From assembly GCF_006381105.1 (NCBI RefSeq), contig NZ_VDET01000002.1, forward strand, positions 1,029,578 to 1,093,577: a stretch of DNA of 64,000 nt, written 5' to 3'. This document shows positions 34,884-43,578 of this stretch, piece after piece. The position numbers were made by a program, and so were the translations under genes. Each line of letters opens with the position of its first letter. Within the stretch, counting starts at the first letter, position 1. The notes under the pieces were generated by a model that searched no databases, was not told where the DNA came from, and worked only from the letters and a program-made list of their open reading frames with translations. This stretch comes from Flavicella sediminum (GTDB lineage Bacteria; Bacteroidota; Bacteroidia; Flavobacteriales; Flavobacteriaceae).

Positions 34884-35903
34884 ATGTTAGATAAAGTAAA
34901 CGAACTGATTGGTGAGGTAAAAGCTTTTAAAGCCACGAAAAAAGAAGAAGTTGAAACTTTTAGAATTAAATACTTAGGAAGTAAAGGAATTTTAAAAGAC
35001 TTATTCAACGACTTTAAAAATGTTGAAAACAGTTTAAAAAAAGAAGTAGGTCAGGCATTAAATAGTTTGAGAACTGCGGCTACTGAGCGTGTCAATGAAT
35101 TAAAAGATTCGTTTGAAAACAGTAGTGAGTCACAGAGTTTTTACGGAGACTTGACTAGACCTTCTGAACCGATTAACTTAGGTGCTAGACACCCTATCTC
35201 TATTGTTAGAAATCAAATTATTGAAGTTTTTGACCGCATTGGATTTACGGTTTCTGAAGGACCAGAAATTGAAGATGACTGGCATAATTTTACTGCATTA
35301 AACTTGCCTGAATACCACCCGGCTCGTGATATGCAAGATACTTTTTTCATTGAAAAAGATCCAGATTTGTTATTGAGAACGCATACTTCCTCAGTACAAA
35401 CTCGTTATATGGAAAACAACACACCTCCTATTAGAACTTTATCGCCTGGTCGTGTATTTAGAAATGAAGATATTTCAGCTCGTGCACATTGTATTTTTCA
35501 TCAAGTAGAAGGATTGTACATTGATACAGATGTTTCTTTTGCCGATTTAAAGCAAACCCTTTTGTATTTCACAAAAGAAATGTTCGGAAAATCAAAAATT
35601 CGTTTACGTCCTTCTTATTTTCCATTTACAGAGCCAAGTGCCGAAGTAGATATTTATTGGGGATTGGAAACTGAAACAGATTACAAAATTACCAAAGGTA
35701 CTGGTTGGTTAGAAATAATGGGATGCGGAATGGTAGACCCAAATGTATTGAAAAATGCAAATATTGACCCAACAAAATACAGTGGTTACGCATTTGGAAT
35801 GGGAATTGAACGTATTGCTATGTTGTTGTATCAAATACCAGATATCCGTATGTTTTATGAAAACGATGTTCGTTTCTTAGAGCAATTCAAATCGGCTTTA
35901 TAG
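34884..35903 (+). CDS. pheS: Phenylalanine-tRNA ligase alpha subunit
   Basis: This 339-residue protein has the PheS layout: an N-terminal coiled-coil tRNA-binding arm (about 1-90) and a class II catalytic core. Motif 2 is in RTLSPGRVFRNEDISARAH. FFIEKDPDLLLRTHTSSVQTRYM and the motif 3 region GYAFGMGIERIAMLLYQIPD are clear. It charges tRNA-Phe as part of an alpha2-beta2 complex. pheT is not in the window. The small downstream genes are likely independent. Confidence 0.97.
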   Translation: MLDKVNELIGEVKAFKATKKEEVETFRIKYLGSKGILKDLFNDFKNVENSLKKEVGQALNSLRTAATERVNELKDSFENSSESQSFYGDLTRPSEPINLGARHPISIVRNQIIEVFDRIGFTVSEGPEIEDDWHNFTALNLPEYHPARDMQDTFFIEKDPDLLLRTHTSSVQTRYMENNTPPIRTLSPGRVFRNEDISARAHCIFHQVEGLYIDTDVSFADLKQTLLYFTKEMFGKSKIRLRPSYFPFTEPSAEVDIYWGLETETDYKITKGTGWLEIMGCGMVDPNVLKNANIDPTKYSGYAFGMGIERIAMLLYQIPDIRMFYENDVRFLEQFKSAL

Positions 35904-35976
35904 CACTTTTACAAGCCTGTTATATACCATTTTAAAGTTTAAATAGTATCTTAGTAGAAACAAAAAAAAGACACTT

Positions 35977-36204
35977 ATGAAAACGATGACTTGTAAACAA
36001 TTGGGCGGAGCCTGTGCAAAAGAATTTCATGCAGAAACCTTTGAAGAAATGGCAGAGCTGAGTAAAAAACACGGAATGGAAATGTTTCAAAAAGGAGATG
36101 CATCACATTTAAAAGCGATGGAAGAAATGCAATCTTTAATGAAATCTCCAGAAGCAATGCAGCTATGGTTTGAAGGAAAAAGAAATGAATTCAACGCCAT
36201 TTAA
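35977..36204 (+). CDS. DUF1059 family small protein
   Basis: This 75-residue protein, starting MKTMTCKQLGGACAKEF, has the DUF1059 pattern. Two cysteines lie in a C-x6-C arrangement, followed by FHAETFEEMAELSKKHGMEM. It has no signal peptide. Function is unknown; the cysteines could bind a metal. It is preceded by a 73-base gap after pheS. Confidence 0.75.
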   Translation: MKTMTCKQLGGACAKEFHAETFEEMAELSKKHGMEMFQKGDASHLKAMEEMQSLMKSPEAMQLWFEGKRNEFNAI

Positions 36205-36248
36205 AAAAATATCATTACTAAAAAAACACTGAAATAAGTTCAGCCTTC

Positions 36249-36650
36249 ATGAAAAAAGATATCGTAATCCCAGAAGTATCAGATGTTTTTATGGCCATTG
36301 TAAAAGAATACAATGAAGATTTTAAATGCGATGATTGGAATGCTTATATCATCAATAACAAAGAAGTAGCTTTAGAAATGTGTTTGATTGTTTCTAAAGG
36401 AGATGAGGAAACAACCAAACTAAAAACTTCTGTTTTAAGAAAGAAAATAGAAACCTTACCTGCCAAATCTTTTGCCAAAGTAGAATACATAAATCCTGCA
36501 GTTTTAAGGTTGAACAACACCTTTGAAGTCACTTTTTTTGAAGGAAACAAAATGTTTGACAAATCGTACACCTTTAAAAAAGGAACGGTAAAAGAAGGCA
36601 CCTTGCGTATGTTACCTTTGCTAAAAAAAGAAGGCGTACTCATCAAATAA
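36249..36650 (+). CDS. Conserved-looking hypothetical protein
   Basis: This 133-residue soluble protein has no signal peptide and no motif I can name. It shows a regular alternation of strands and turns, for example FEVTFFEGNKMFDKSYTFKKG, and ends in a charged helix. It lies 44 bases after the DUF1059 gene and may be co-transcribed with it. The frame is well filled and codon use resembles its neighbours, so I take it as real. Confidence 0.65.
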   Translation: MKKDIVIPEVSDVFMAIVKEYNEDFKCDDWNAYIINNKEVALEMCLIVSKGDEETTKLKTSVLRKKIETLPAKSFAKVEYINPAVLRLNNTFEVTFFEGNKMFDKSYTFKKGTVKEGTLRMLPLLKKEGVLIK

Positions 36651-36725
36651 GTAGCGTGTATCCAGGTTTTCTTAATTTTTAATTTATCTTTAGGCGAAAA
36701 TTAAAATTAAGCAAAACCATTCCCC

Positions 36726-37793
36726 ATGTCTTTGAAACCTTTTTTTATCGCTTTTATCATGTCTCTATCTCTTAATGCCCAAAACATTCCGATGTATGTA
36801 GGAGGTTACACCACGGGAGAAAGTGAAGGAATTTACCAATTTCAATTCGACACAAAAACAGGGAAATTATCTGAGAAAAAATTAATAGCTAAAGCAACAA
36901 ACCCAAGTTACTTAGTACTCTCTCCTAAAAAGGATTTTTTATATGCTGTTTCGGAAGGAGCTAAAAAAGGAAGTAATTCTGGAGATGTAACTTCGTATAA
37001 ATTCAACAACGACGGAAGTCTAGAAAAAACAGCTACTATAAGTGCCAACGGAAAATCACCGTGTCATTTAGGTATCAACAAAAAAGGAAACAAATTGGTT
37101 GTCTCTAACTATGGAGGAGGTAATTTTAGCATATTTCCTATTGCTGATGGAATTTTAAAAGAAGCTGTTCAAATAGTCAATTTGAATGGAGCAGATAAAA
37201 AAGCACACACCCATTCTGCACAGTTTCACAAAAATGAATTATTTGTCGCTGACCTAGGTGTAAATACGCTAGAGCACTACAGCTTTAACAAAAAAAGATA
37301 CATCTCTCAAAAGAGCATCCCAATTACTCAAAAAGCAGGTCCTAGACATTTTGTAGTGACTAAAAAAAGAGACTTTATTTATATTATTAATGAATATGGT
37401 GGTACCATAACTACCTTAAAAAAACAAGGAGATTCCTATGCTAGAACGGGTAAAGATGTAGCAACTGTGAAAGAAGGCTATAAAGGAAAAATTTCTTGTG
37501 CAGATATTCATTTATCGAACGATGAAAAATTTATTTATGGAACAACACGTGGTGAAAATACCATTGCCGTATTTAAAAGAAATAAAAAAGATGGAAGCAT
37601 CGAACAAATTCAAAATATTTCTACCGAAGGAAACTGGCCTAGAAATTTCACTTTAGCTCCTGATGGAAATTTCTTACTTGTGGCCAACAAATTAAGTAGT
37701 AATATTACTGTGTTTTCAGTTGATAAGAAAACAGGTAAATTAACTTATTTACATGAAACTGCAAGCCCAAACCCTTCTTGTTTAAAATTCTAA
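36726..37793 (+). CDS. Lactonase-family seven-bladed beta-propeller protein
   Basis: This 355-residue protein has a signal peptide ending near SLNAQ. The repeating propeller pattern of the lactonase family (PF10282, 6-phosphogluconolactonase-like) is clear: MYVGGYTTGESEGIYQFQFD, NPSYLVLSPKKDFLYAVSE, KSPCHLGINKKGNKLVVSNYGGG and NWPRNFTLAPDGNFLLVANK. Export makes a role in the pentose phosphate pathway unlikely; extracytoplasmic lactone or sugar-acid hydrolysis is more plausible. It is a single gene. Confidence 0.85.
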   Translation: MSLKPFFIAFIMSLSLNAQNIPMYVGGYTTGESEGIYQFQFDTKTGKLSEKKLIAKATNPSYLVLSPKKDFLYAVSEGAKKGSNSGDVTSYKFNNDGSLEKTATISANGKSPCHLGINKKGNKLVVSNYGGGNFSIFPIADGILKEAVQIVNLNGADKKAHTHSAQFHKNELFVADLGVNTLEHYSFNKKRYISQKSIPITQKAGPRHFVVTKKRDFIYIINEYGGTITTLKKQGDSYARTGKDVATVKEGYKGKISCADIHLSNDEKFIYGTTRGENTIAVFKRNKKDGSIEQIQNISTEGNWPRNFTLAPDGNFLLVANKLSSNITVFSVDKKTGKLTYLHETASPNPSCLKF

Positions 37794-37843
37794 CTACAAG
37801 TTCCATCAATTTTTTAACTATTGAATTCGAAACTTATAAAAGC

Positions 37844-38839
37844 TTAATCCAATAGCTCTGTCAATAATTTAAACTGTCTTTTCGGACTTCTTTTTAAATA
37901 CACAATATTGTAAACAGTATCAATAATTGGCGTACAGGCTTCGTTCTTTTGATTTATTTCATAAGCACTTTTAACGGCATAATACCCTTCAGCAACCATG
38001 TTCATTTCCATCATGGCAGACTTAACAGTATAGCCCTTCCCTAGCATGTTACCAAACATTCTATTTCTACTAAACGTTGAATAACCCGTCACCAATAAAT
38101 CACCCAAATAGGCCGAGTTATTGATATTTCGTTTCATCTTATGAATTTTTTTGATGTAGCGTTTCATCTCACGGATAGAATTCGACATCAGTACGGCTTG
38201 AAAATTATCGCCATAACCTAAACCATGTGCAATACCTGCCGCAATAGCGTAAATATTTTTCAACATGGCTGCATATTCGGTTCCAATAATATCATCTGAA
38301 ATTTTACATTTGATATAATCGCTTGATAGAACCTCACTTAAAAACTGTCCTTTCTCTTCATCTTTACAAGCAATTGTTAAATAAGAAAGACGTTCCATAG
38401 CCACTTCTTCTGCATGACAAGGTCCTGTGATGACACCAATATTTTCATAAGGAACATCTTGTTCTTTATTTAAATGCTCTCCAACAATCAACCCCGTTTC
38501 AGGCACAATTCCTTTAATCGCAGAAAAAATAGTCTTCTCTTTTAAACTAGATTTTATTTTTGCCAATTCCGAGCTTAAAAAAGCAGAAGGAATTGCCAAT
38601 ATAATAACATCGGCATAGTCTACCATTTTATTGATATCACTACATAAATATAATTTATCTACGTTAAATTCCGCAGAAGAAAGATAATTCTGATTGTGTT
38701 TGTTTTCTTTGATATATTCTATAGAAGCTTCATTTCTCATATACCAGCCCACAGTTTTAAGATTCTCGCACAGCATTTTTACAATGGCTGTAGCCCAACT
38801 TCCTCCTCCAAAAACGGCAACTTTTAATGATTCATTCAT
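37844..38839 (-). CDS. gpsA: Glycerol-3-phosphate dehydrogenase [NAD(P)+]
   Basis: This 331-residue protein is taken from the ATG giving MNESLKVAVFGGGSWATAIV, which places the Rossmann motif at the expected N-terminal position; 13 further upstream codons are probably untranslated. Other landmarks are VIILAIPSAFL, FSAIKGIVPE, GVITGPCHAEEVA and the catalytic-lysine region EYAAMLKNIYAIAAGIAHGLGYGDN. It makes sn-glycerol 3-phosphate for phospholipids. It is divergent from the flippase gene. Confidence 0.95.
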   Translation of the reverse strand: MNESLKVAVFGGGSWATAIVKMLCENLKTVGWYMRNEASIEYIKENKHNQNYLSSAEFNVDKLYLCSDINKMVDYADVIILAIPSAFLSSELAKIKSSLKEKTIFSAIKGIVPETGLIVGEHLNKEQDVPYENIGVITGPCHAEEVAMERLSYLTIACKDEEKGQFLSEVLSSDYIKCKISDDIIGTEYAAMLKNIYAIAAGIAHGLGYGDNFQAVLMSNSIREMKRYIKKIHKMKRNINNSAYLGDLLVTGYSTFSRNRMFGNMLGKGYTVKSAMMEMNMVAEGYYAVKSAYEINQKNEACTPIIDTVYNIVYLKRSPKRQFKLLTELLD

Positions 38840-38946
38840 ATTCCTTGGTTGATTTATTCTAGACCTCAAAAATAACAATTAATAGTGAACTAAAAATTCT
38901 TTCCCCACTTATTCTAATAAACACGTAGACTGCAAGCACTTTTACT

Positions 38947-38954
38947 ATCTTTGC
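38947..38954 (+). promoter_or_regulatory. -7 box upstream of the flippase gene
   Basis: TATCTTTG matches TAnnTTTG exactly and lies 20 bases before the TTG start codon of the flippase gene, which supports that start. Confidence 0.45.
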
Positions 38955-38973
38955 AAGGACCTAAAACAATACA

Positions 38974-40419
38974 TTGAGCACTCTTAAACGTTTTTTAAAA
39001 GACACCTTAATCTATGGCTTTGCTGCAATTATGCCCAAAGCAATCAACGTTCTTTTGGTAAAGCTTCATACAAGTTCATTAAGTACCAGCGAATACAGTG
39101 TAAATACTTCTTTTTATGTTTGGGCTGCCTATTTTAATGTGCTTTTTACCTACGGAATGGAAACCGCTTTCTTTCGTTTCTTCAACAAAGAAAAAGACAA
39201 AGGAAATGTTGTTTCTACTTCATTTATTAGTGTTTTAACAACATCCATTATTGCATTATTGGTATTGCTTCTCTATAAAAATGAAATGGCAAGCTTTTTA
39301 GGCTTTTCAAACCCCTTGTATTTTAGCATTCTTGTTTGGATTTCCATTTTAGAAACTCTTGTCGTTATTCCTTTTGCCTACCTAAGAGTTACTGGAAAAT
39401 CGAAAAGCTATACTTTGTTTAAGCTTTTAAATATTTTAATTTATGCCGTATTTAATTTGTTCTTTTTATGGTTGTTGCCAAAGCAAATAAACCTGACGAG
39501 CACTGTAAATCATTGGTATAATCCTACTTTTAAAGAAGGCTATATTTTTATTGCCAATTTAATTGCTAGTTCTATCACCTTTTTATGCGTTTTACCTTTA
39601 ATATTGAAGTTTAAAATTTCATTTAATTTTTCTTTATTAAAAAAAATGCTTTCGTATTCTTGGCCAGTCTTAGTAGCCGGAATTGCCTATACCACCAATG
39701 AAAATTTAGACAAATTATTGCTTGAAGAATGGTTGGGTAAAAGTGTAATGGGTGCCTATGCGGGTGCCTATAAAATTGGGGTAATCATGTCTCTATTTAT
39801 TTTAGCATTTAGACTTGGAGCTGAACCTTTTTTCTTCAACCATGCCAAAGAAAAAAATGCGCCTGTTACCTATGCACTTATTTTAAAATGGTTTACCATA
39901 ATTGGTGCTTTATTCGTTGTATTTATTGTTGGATTTATGAATCTAATTTCGCAACTATTTTTAGGAAGCAAAGAATATTATACCGCACTTTCTATTGTTC
40001 CTATTATTTTAATTGCCAATTTACTTTTAGGTATTTATAATAATTTATCCATTTGGTACAAGCTTACCGACAAAACACGTTACGGAATGTATTTTTCCAT
40101 TTTCGGAGCTCTTATCACTGTTTCATTGCTATACTTATTAATTCCAAGTGTAGGGTTTATTGGCGCCGCATGGGCTACCCTAGGAGCTTACGGATCTATG
40201 CTCGTACTCTCTTATATTTTTGGTCAAAAGCACTATCCAATTCCATACGATTTAAAAAAGATTGGCATCTATTTAGGCCTGTCAATTAGCTTTAGTAGTT
40301 TGTCTTATTTAAAATTCCAACAAAACTATTTTGCCAGCGTTCTTTTCCTAATTCTGTTTTTAGGAATTGTATACCTGTTAGAAATAAAAGAATTGAAAAA
40401 ACTACTTTTAAAAAAGTAA
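38974..40419 (+). CDS. Polysaccharide flippase-like MOP-family membrane protein
   Basis: This 481-residue protein has about 12-14 hydrophobic helices in the pattern of Wzx-like oligosaccharide flippases. The N-terminus [22 protein letters not shown] is typical of flavobacterial members. The start codon is TTG: there is no ATG before residue 20, the family N-terminus begins here, and a -7 box sits 20 bases upstream. It probably flips lipid-linked glycan or exopolysaccharide units across the inner membrane. The gene is followed by dut, 83 bases downstream, as often seen in this group. Confidence 0.85.
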   Translation: MSTLKRFLKDTLIYGFAAIMPKAINVLLVKLHTSSLSTSEYSVNTSFYVWAAYFNVLFTYGMETAFFRFFNKEKDKGNVVSTSFISVLTTSIIALLVLLLYKNEMASFLGFSNPLYFSILVWISILETLVVIPFAYLRVTGKSKSYTLFKLLNILIYAVFNLFFLWLLPKQINLTSTVNHWYNPTFKEGYIFIANLIASSITFLCVLPLILKFKISFNFSLLKKMLSYSWPVLVAGIAYTTNENLDKLLLEEWLGKSVMGAYAGAYKIGVIMSLFILAFRLGAEPFFFNHAKEKNAPVTYALILKWFTIIGALFVVFIVGFMNLISQLFLGSKEYYTALSIVPIILIANLLLGIYNNLSIWYKLTDKTRYGMYFSIFGALITVSLLYLLIPSVGFIGAAWATLGAYGSMLVLSYIFGQKHYPIPYDLKKIGIYLGLSISFSSLSYLKFQQNYFASVLFLILFLGIVYLLEIKELKKLLLKK

Positions 40420-40502
40420 ATACGCTTAAAGATAAAACCCTAAATTTGCTATCGATTTCAGTAAAATTTACCATTCCCCTTTTTAAAACCTACGCACTAA
40501 AC

Positions 40503-40934
40503 ATGGAAATACACATCATCAACAAATCAAAACACGCTTTGCCACATTATGAAACTTTAGCTTCAGCAGGTATGGACTTAAAAGCAAATATTGACCAAGC
40601 TGTTGTTTTAAAACCTTTAGAAAGAGCTATTATTAAAACCGGCCTTTTTATTGCCCTACCAGTAGGTACCGAAGCACAAGTTAGACCTAGAAGTGGTTTG
40701 GCTGCCAAATTCGGAATTACGGTACTAAATAGCCCAGGAACTATTGATGCAGATTATAGAGGTGAAATAGGTGTTATTTTGGTCAATATTTCTAATGAAG
40801 ATTTTACAATTAACGACGGTGAGCGCATCGCACAATTAATCATTGCAAAACACGAACGTGCTGAATGGAAACAGGTAAATACGTTGGATGAAACTGCAAG
40901 AGGTGAAGGCGGCTTTGGAAGCACAGGAATCTAG
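40503..40934 (+). CDS. dut: dUTP diphosphatase (dUTPase)
   Basis: This 143-residue protein has the trimeric dUTPase motifs: SAGMDLKA (motif 1), [11 protein letters not shown] (2), [11 protein letters not shown] (3), GERIAQLI (4) and the glycine-rich C-terminal arm [11 protein letters not shown] (5). The ATG is chosen because the 19 codons upstream lack family similarity. It removes dUTP and supplies dUMP. Confidence 0.96.
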   Translation: MEIHIINKSKHALPHYETLASAGMDLKANIDQAVVLKPLERAIIKTGLFIALPVGTEAQVRPRSGLAAKFGITVLNSPGTIDADYRGEIGVILVNISNEDFTINDGERIAQLIIAKHERAEWKQVNTLDETARGEGGFGSTGI

Positions 40935-41015
40935 AATAATTTAACAAGTTCTATCACTTATTTAAAGTTCGGACTTTACTATTTTTTGTATCTTAACTTC
41001 TTATAAAATTACGTT

Positions 41016-42386
41016 ATGAAACTTATGAAAATAGTACTACTCCTTGTTTTGCTACTTGTTATTGTTGTTGGCTACCTACACTACCCAAAACTAAATATGA
41101 TTTCAGGTTATGCTGCAAAAAACATGGCGACCAATGTGTTTTATGCAAACCGCCCTATTGATTCAATTAACACATATGACAACGGTGTTCCGTTAATTAA
41201 ATTGGCCAAAACTAAAGTTGATTCAAAGAATAAAATTGTAAACTCGAGTGTATTTGGCATGCTTGAAAGGAAAGCCTTTTATAGGGAGGGGCTTGGAGCT
41301 GTATTAATTGATGATGACTATAACACAGAACAAAAATTTATTCAACCTAAACGGAGTAAAATTGACAATAAACTTCCTTTCCCTTATGGAGATATTCTTC
41401 CAAAGGACAGCCTATTTTCAACGATAGATTATGACAAATTAAATACAGCTATTTCCAATGCTTTTTTAGAAAATCATCGTCCAAATTTAAAAAACACGAG
41501 AGCCTTACTCGTCGTTTACAAAGATCAAATTATTGCTGAAAAATATGCGGAAGGCTTTGACGAAAATTCAAAATTTTTAGGCTGGTCAATGGCAAAAAGC
41601 TTGTTAGCTGCTGTTTTTGGAACCTTAGAAAAAGAGAAGAATTTTGACATTCACCAACCTGTTATTGCAACTTTAAAAAATACTGGCTGGGAAAATGACG
41701 AACGAGCACAGATAACAACCCATCATTTATTAAAAATGGTTAGTGGTTTAGATTGGGAAGAAGACTACACCAAAATATCAGATGTTACCAAAATGCTGTT
41801 TTTAGACAGAGACATGACAAAGTCGCAAGCATTAAAAAAAGCTTCACACAAAGCAGGAACCAATTTTATATATTCTTCTGGAACTACAAATTTATTATCT
41901 GGAGTATTAAGAGCACAGTTTAAAACCTACCAAGAATATTTAGATTTTCCCTACACCTCACTTATCGATAAAATTGGAATGAATTCCATGCTATTTGAAA
42001 CAGACATGGAAGGTAATTATGTAGGCTCTTCATATGCATGGGCAACCGCTAGAGATTGGGCTAAATTTGGATTGCTTTTTTTACATGAAGGCAATTGGAA
42101 CGGAGAACAAATTTTCAATAAAACTTGGGCACAGTACACAGCTACACCTACAAAAGAATCGGCCAATGAATATGGCGCACAATTTTGGACAAATACAGAC
42201 GGCTTTTTACCAGATGCTCCTAGGGATATGTATTATGCCGATGGATATCATGGACAAAGAGTGTTTATCATTCCTTCCAAAGAATTGGTTATTGTAAGAA
42301 CCGGTCTAACTCATAAAGGAAGAACCGACTCCTATGACATAATGAACAAACTAGTAGGAGATGTTGTTAGTGCTATTAAGGACTAA
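41016..42386 (+). CDS. Class C beta-lactamase-family serine hydrolase
   Basis: This 456-residue protein has an N-terminal hydrophobic helix (about 4-20) that serves as signal anchor. The catalytic SxxK is Ser191-Met-Ala-Lys194 in WSMAKSLLAA. A Tyr motif YSSG lies near residue 289, and a HGQ near residue 415 is in the KTG-equivalent position. It belongs to the PF00144 family (penicillin-binding-protein-like esterases and amidases). The substrate is unknown, and true beta-lactamase activity is not implied. It converges on the LacI gene with a four-base overlap of stop codons and is probably unrelated to that regulon. Confidence 0.85.
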   Translation: MKLMKIVLLLVLLLVIVVGYLHYPKLNMISGYAAKNMATNVFYANRPIDSINTYDNGVPLIKLAKTKVDSKNKIVNSSVFGMLERKAFYREGLGAVLIDDDYNTEQKFIQPKRSKIDNKLPFPYGDILPKDSLFSTIDYDKLNTAISNAFLENHRPNLKNTRALLVVYKDQIIAEKYAEGFDENSKFLGWSMAKSLLAAVFGTLEKEKNFDIHQPVIATLKNTGWENDERAQITTHHLLKMVSGLDWEEDYTKISDVTKMLFLDRDMTKSQALKKASHKAGTNFIYSSGTTNLLSGVLRAQFKTYQEYLDFPYTSLIDKIGMNSMLFETDMEGNYVGSSYAWATARDWAKFGLLFLHEGNWNGEQIFNKTWAQYTATPTKESANEYGAQFWTNTDGFLPDAPRDMYYADGYHGQRVFIIPSKELVIVRTGLTHKGRTDSYDIMNKLVGDVVSAIKD

Positions 42387-43417
42387 TTTTTCAATCTAAA
42401 AGTAGAATCACGAACAATTAGTTCTGTTTCTACCTCAATTGTTTTAAAACTAAACGGTTCTTCGTTTTCATTTTCCATTTCCTTAATCAGGTACTTTATG
42501 GCTGTTTTTCCAATTTTTGAACCGGGTTGATTTATAGTCGTCAACTTTGGCTCAATAATGGTTGAAATATTCGAATTACTAAAACCCACAACAGCAATCT
42601 CATCTGGAATACGCACATTGGCATTCTTCAAAGCTTTGATAACACCAACTGCACAACTATCGGTAATACAAAATATAGCATCTGGACGCACCTTATAACT
42701 CAATACAATATTGCACAAACGTCGACCGTGTTCTAAGGAAATGTCTTGTGTACTCAAAACTAAATTTTCGTCAACTTCTAAACCGTTGTTTTTCAAAGCC
42801 TCCAAATAACCTTCATAACGCATTTTAGAATTATAAGAACCCTCAGACTCTTTAAATATCGCTATTCTTTTTTTTCCCAAACGGATAAGATGCTCAACCG
42901 CATTGTAAGCCGCTCCTTTATCATTAATAATTACTTGAGTACAAGGAATTTTTCTCGAAACTTTATCAAACAATAGAACTGGAACCTTATCGGCAACATT
43001 CAATATTTCCTCTATGTCTTTGGTTGTTCTTGCAAGTGAAAGCAAAATACCATCAACTCCAAATTGCAGCATCGTATGCAGCATTTCGGTTTGCCTTTCA
43101 AAACTATTTTTTGATTCAGTAACAATTACACGATAACCTTTTTCTTCTGCTTTGCTAATAATTCCTTCAATAATAGTAGACGTATAATAATGTGATATTT
43201 TAGGAACAATAACACCCACTATTCGTGTGCGATTGGAGCGAAAACCTTGCGCAAACAAATTGGGAAAATAACGCAACTCCTTTGCTTTAGCTTTTACTTT
43301 ATTCTTGGTTTCTGCACTAATATCTTTATGGTCTTTTAATGCTCTTGAAACCGTTGAAATAGACAAACTCAATTGATCTGCTATTTCTTTTAAAGTGACA
43401 TTGTGTTTTTTTTTCAT
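42383..43417 (-). CDS. LacI-family transcriptional regulator
   Basis: This 344-residue protein is taken from the ATG giving MKKKHNVTLKEIA; the frame extends six codons further to a TTG. The LacI helix-turn-helix is intact (VTLKEIADQLSLSISTVSRALKD), followed by the hinge helix (FAQGFRS). A periplasmic-binding-protein-like sensor domain follows, with VDGILLSLART, AIFCITDSCAVGVIKAL and AVVGFSNS. It is divergent from the TonB receptor of the glycosylglycerate locus, with a tandem LacI-type operator in between. It is probably a repressor relieved by the sugar or a breakdown product. Confidence 0.94.
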   Translation of the reverse strand: MKKKHNVTLKEIADQLSLSISTVSRALKDHKDISAETKNKVKAKAKELRYFPNLFAQGFRSNRTRIVGVIVPKISHYYTSTIIEGIISKAEEKGYRVIVTESKNSFERQTEMLHTMLQFGVDGILLSLARTTKDIEEILNVADKVPVLLFDKVSRKIPCTQVIINDKGAAYNAVEHLIRLGKKRIAIFKESEGSYNSKMRYEGYLEALKNNGLEVDENLVLSTQDISLEHGRRLCNIVLSYKVRPDAIFCITDSCAVGVIKALKNANVRIPDEIAVVGFSNSNISTIIEPKLTTINQPGSKIGKTAIKYLIKEMENENEEPFSFKTIEVETELIVRDSTFRLKN

Positions 43418-43464
43418 CCTCAAATAGTTAGGCAAATAAATTTATTTAGAACAAAATACAAATT

Positions 43465-43488
43465 GCAAACGTTTCCGCAAACGTTTGC
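43465..43488. promoter_or_regulatory. Tandem LacI-type operator
   Basis: The 12-base palindrome GCAAACGTTTGC (43477-43488) is preceded directly by an imperfect copy, GCAAACGTTTCC (43465-43476). The central CG flanked by AAA/TTT is the hallmark of LacI-family operators. It lies 47 bases upstream of the lacI-type start and 90 bases upstream of the TonB receptor start, so it can control both genes. Confidence 0.85.
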
Positions 43489-43578
43489 TGGTGTTTTTTT
43501 GTAAATTTCATAAAAAACACTTGTTTTTGTAAATACTTTTACACCATAACCATAATCTAATTATTAAATCGAGAAATC

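Noticed and set aside
41016-42386. Serine hydrolase as an antibiotic-resistance beta-lactamase
   Set aside because: The SxxK motif is shared by many esterases and amidases of the family, and length and context give no support for resistance.
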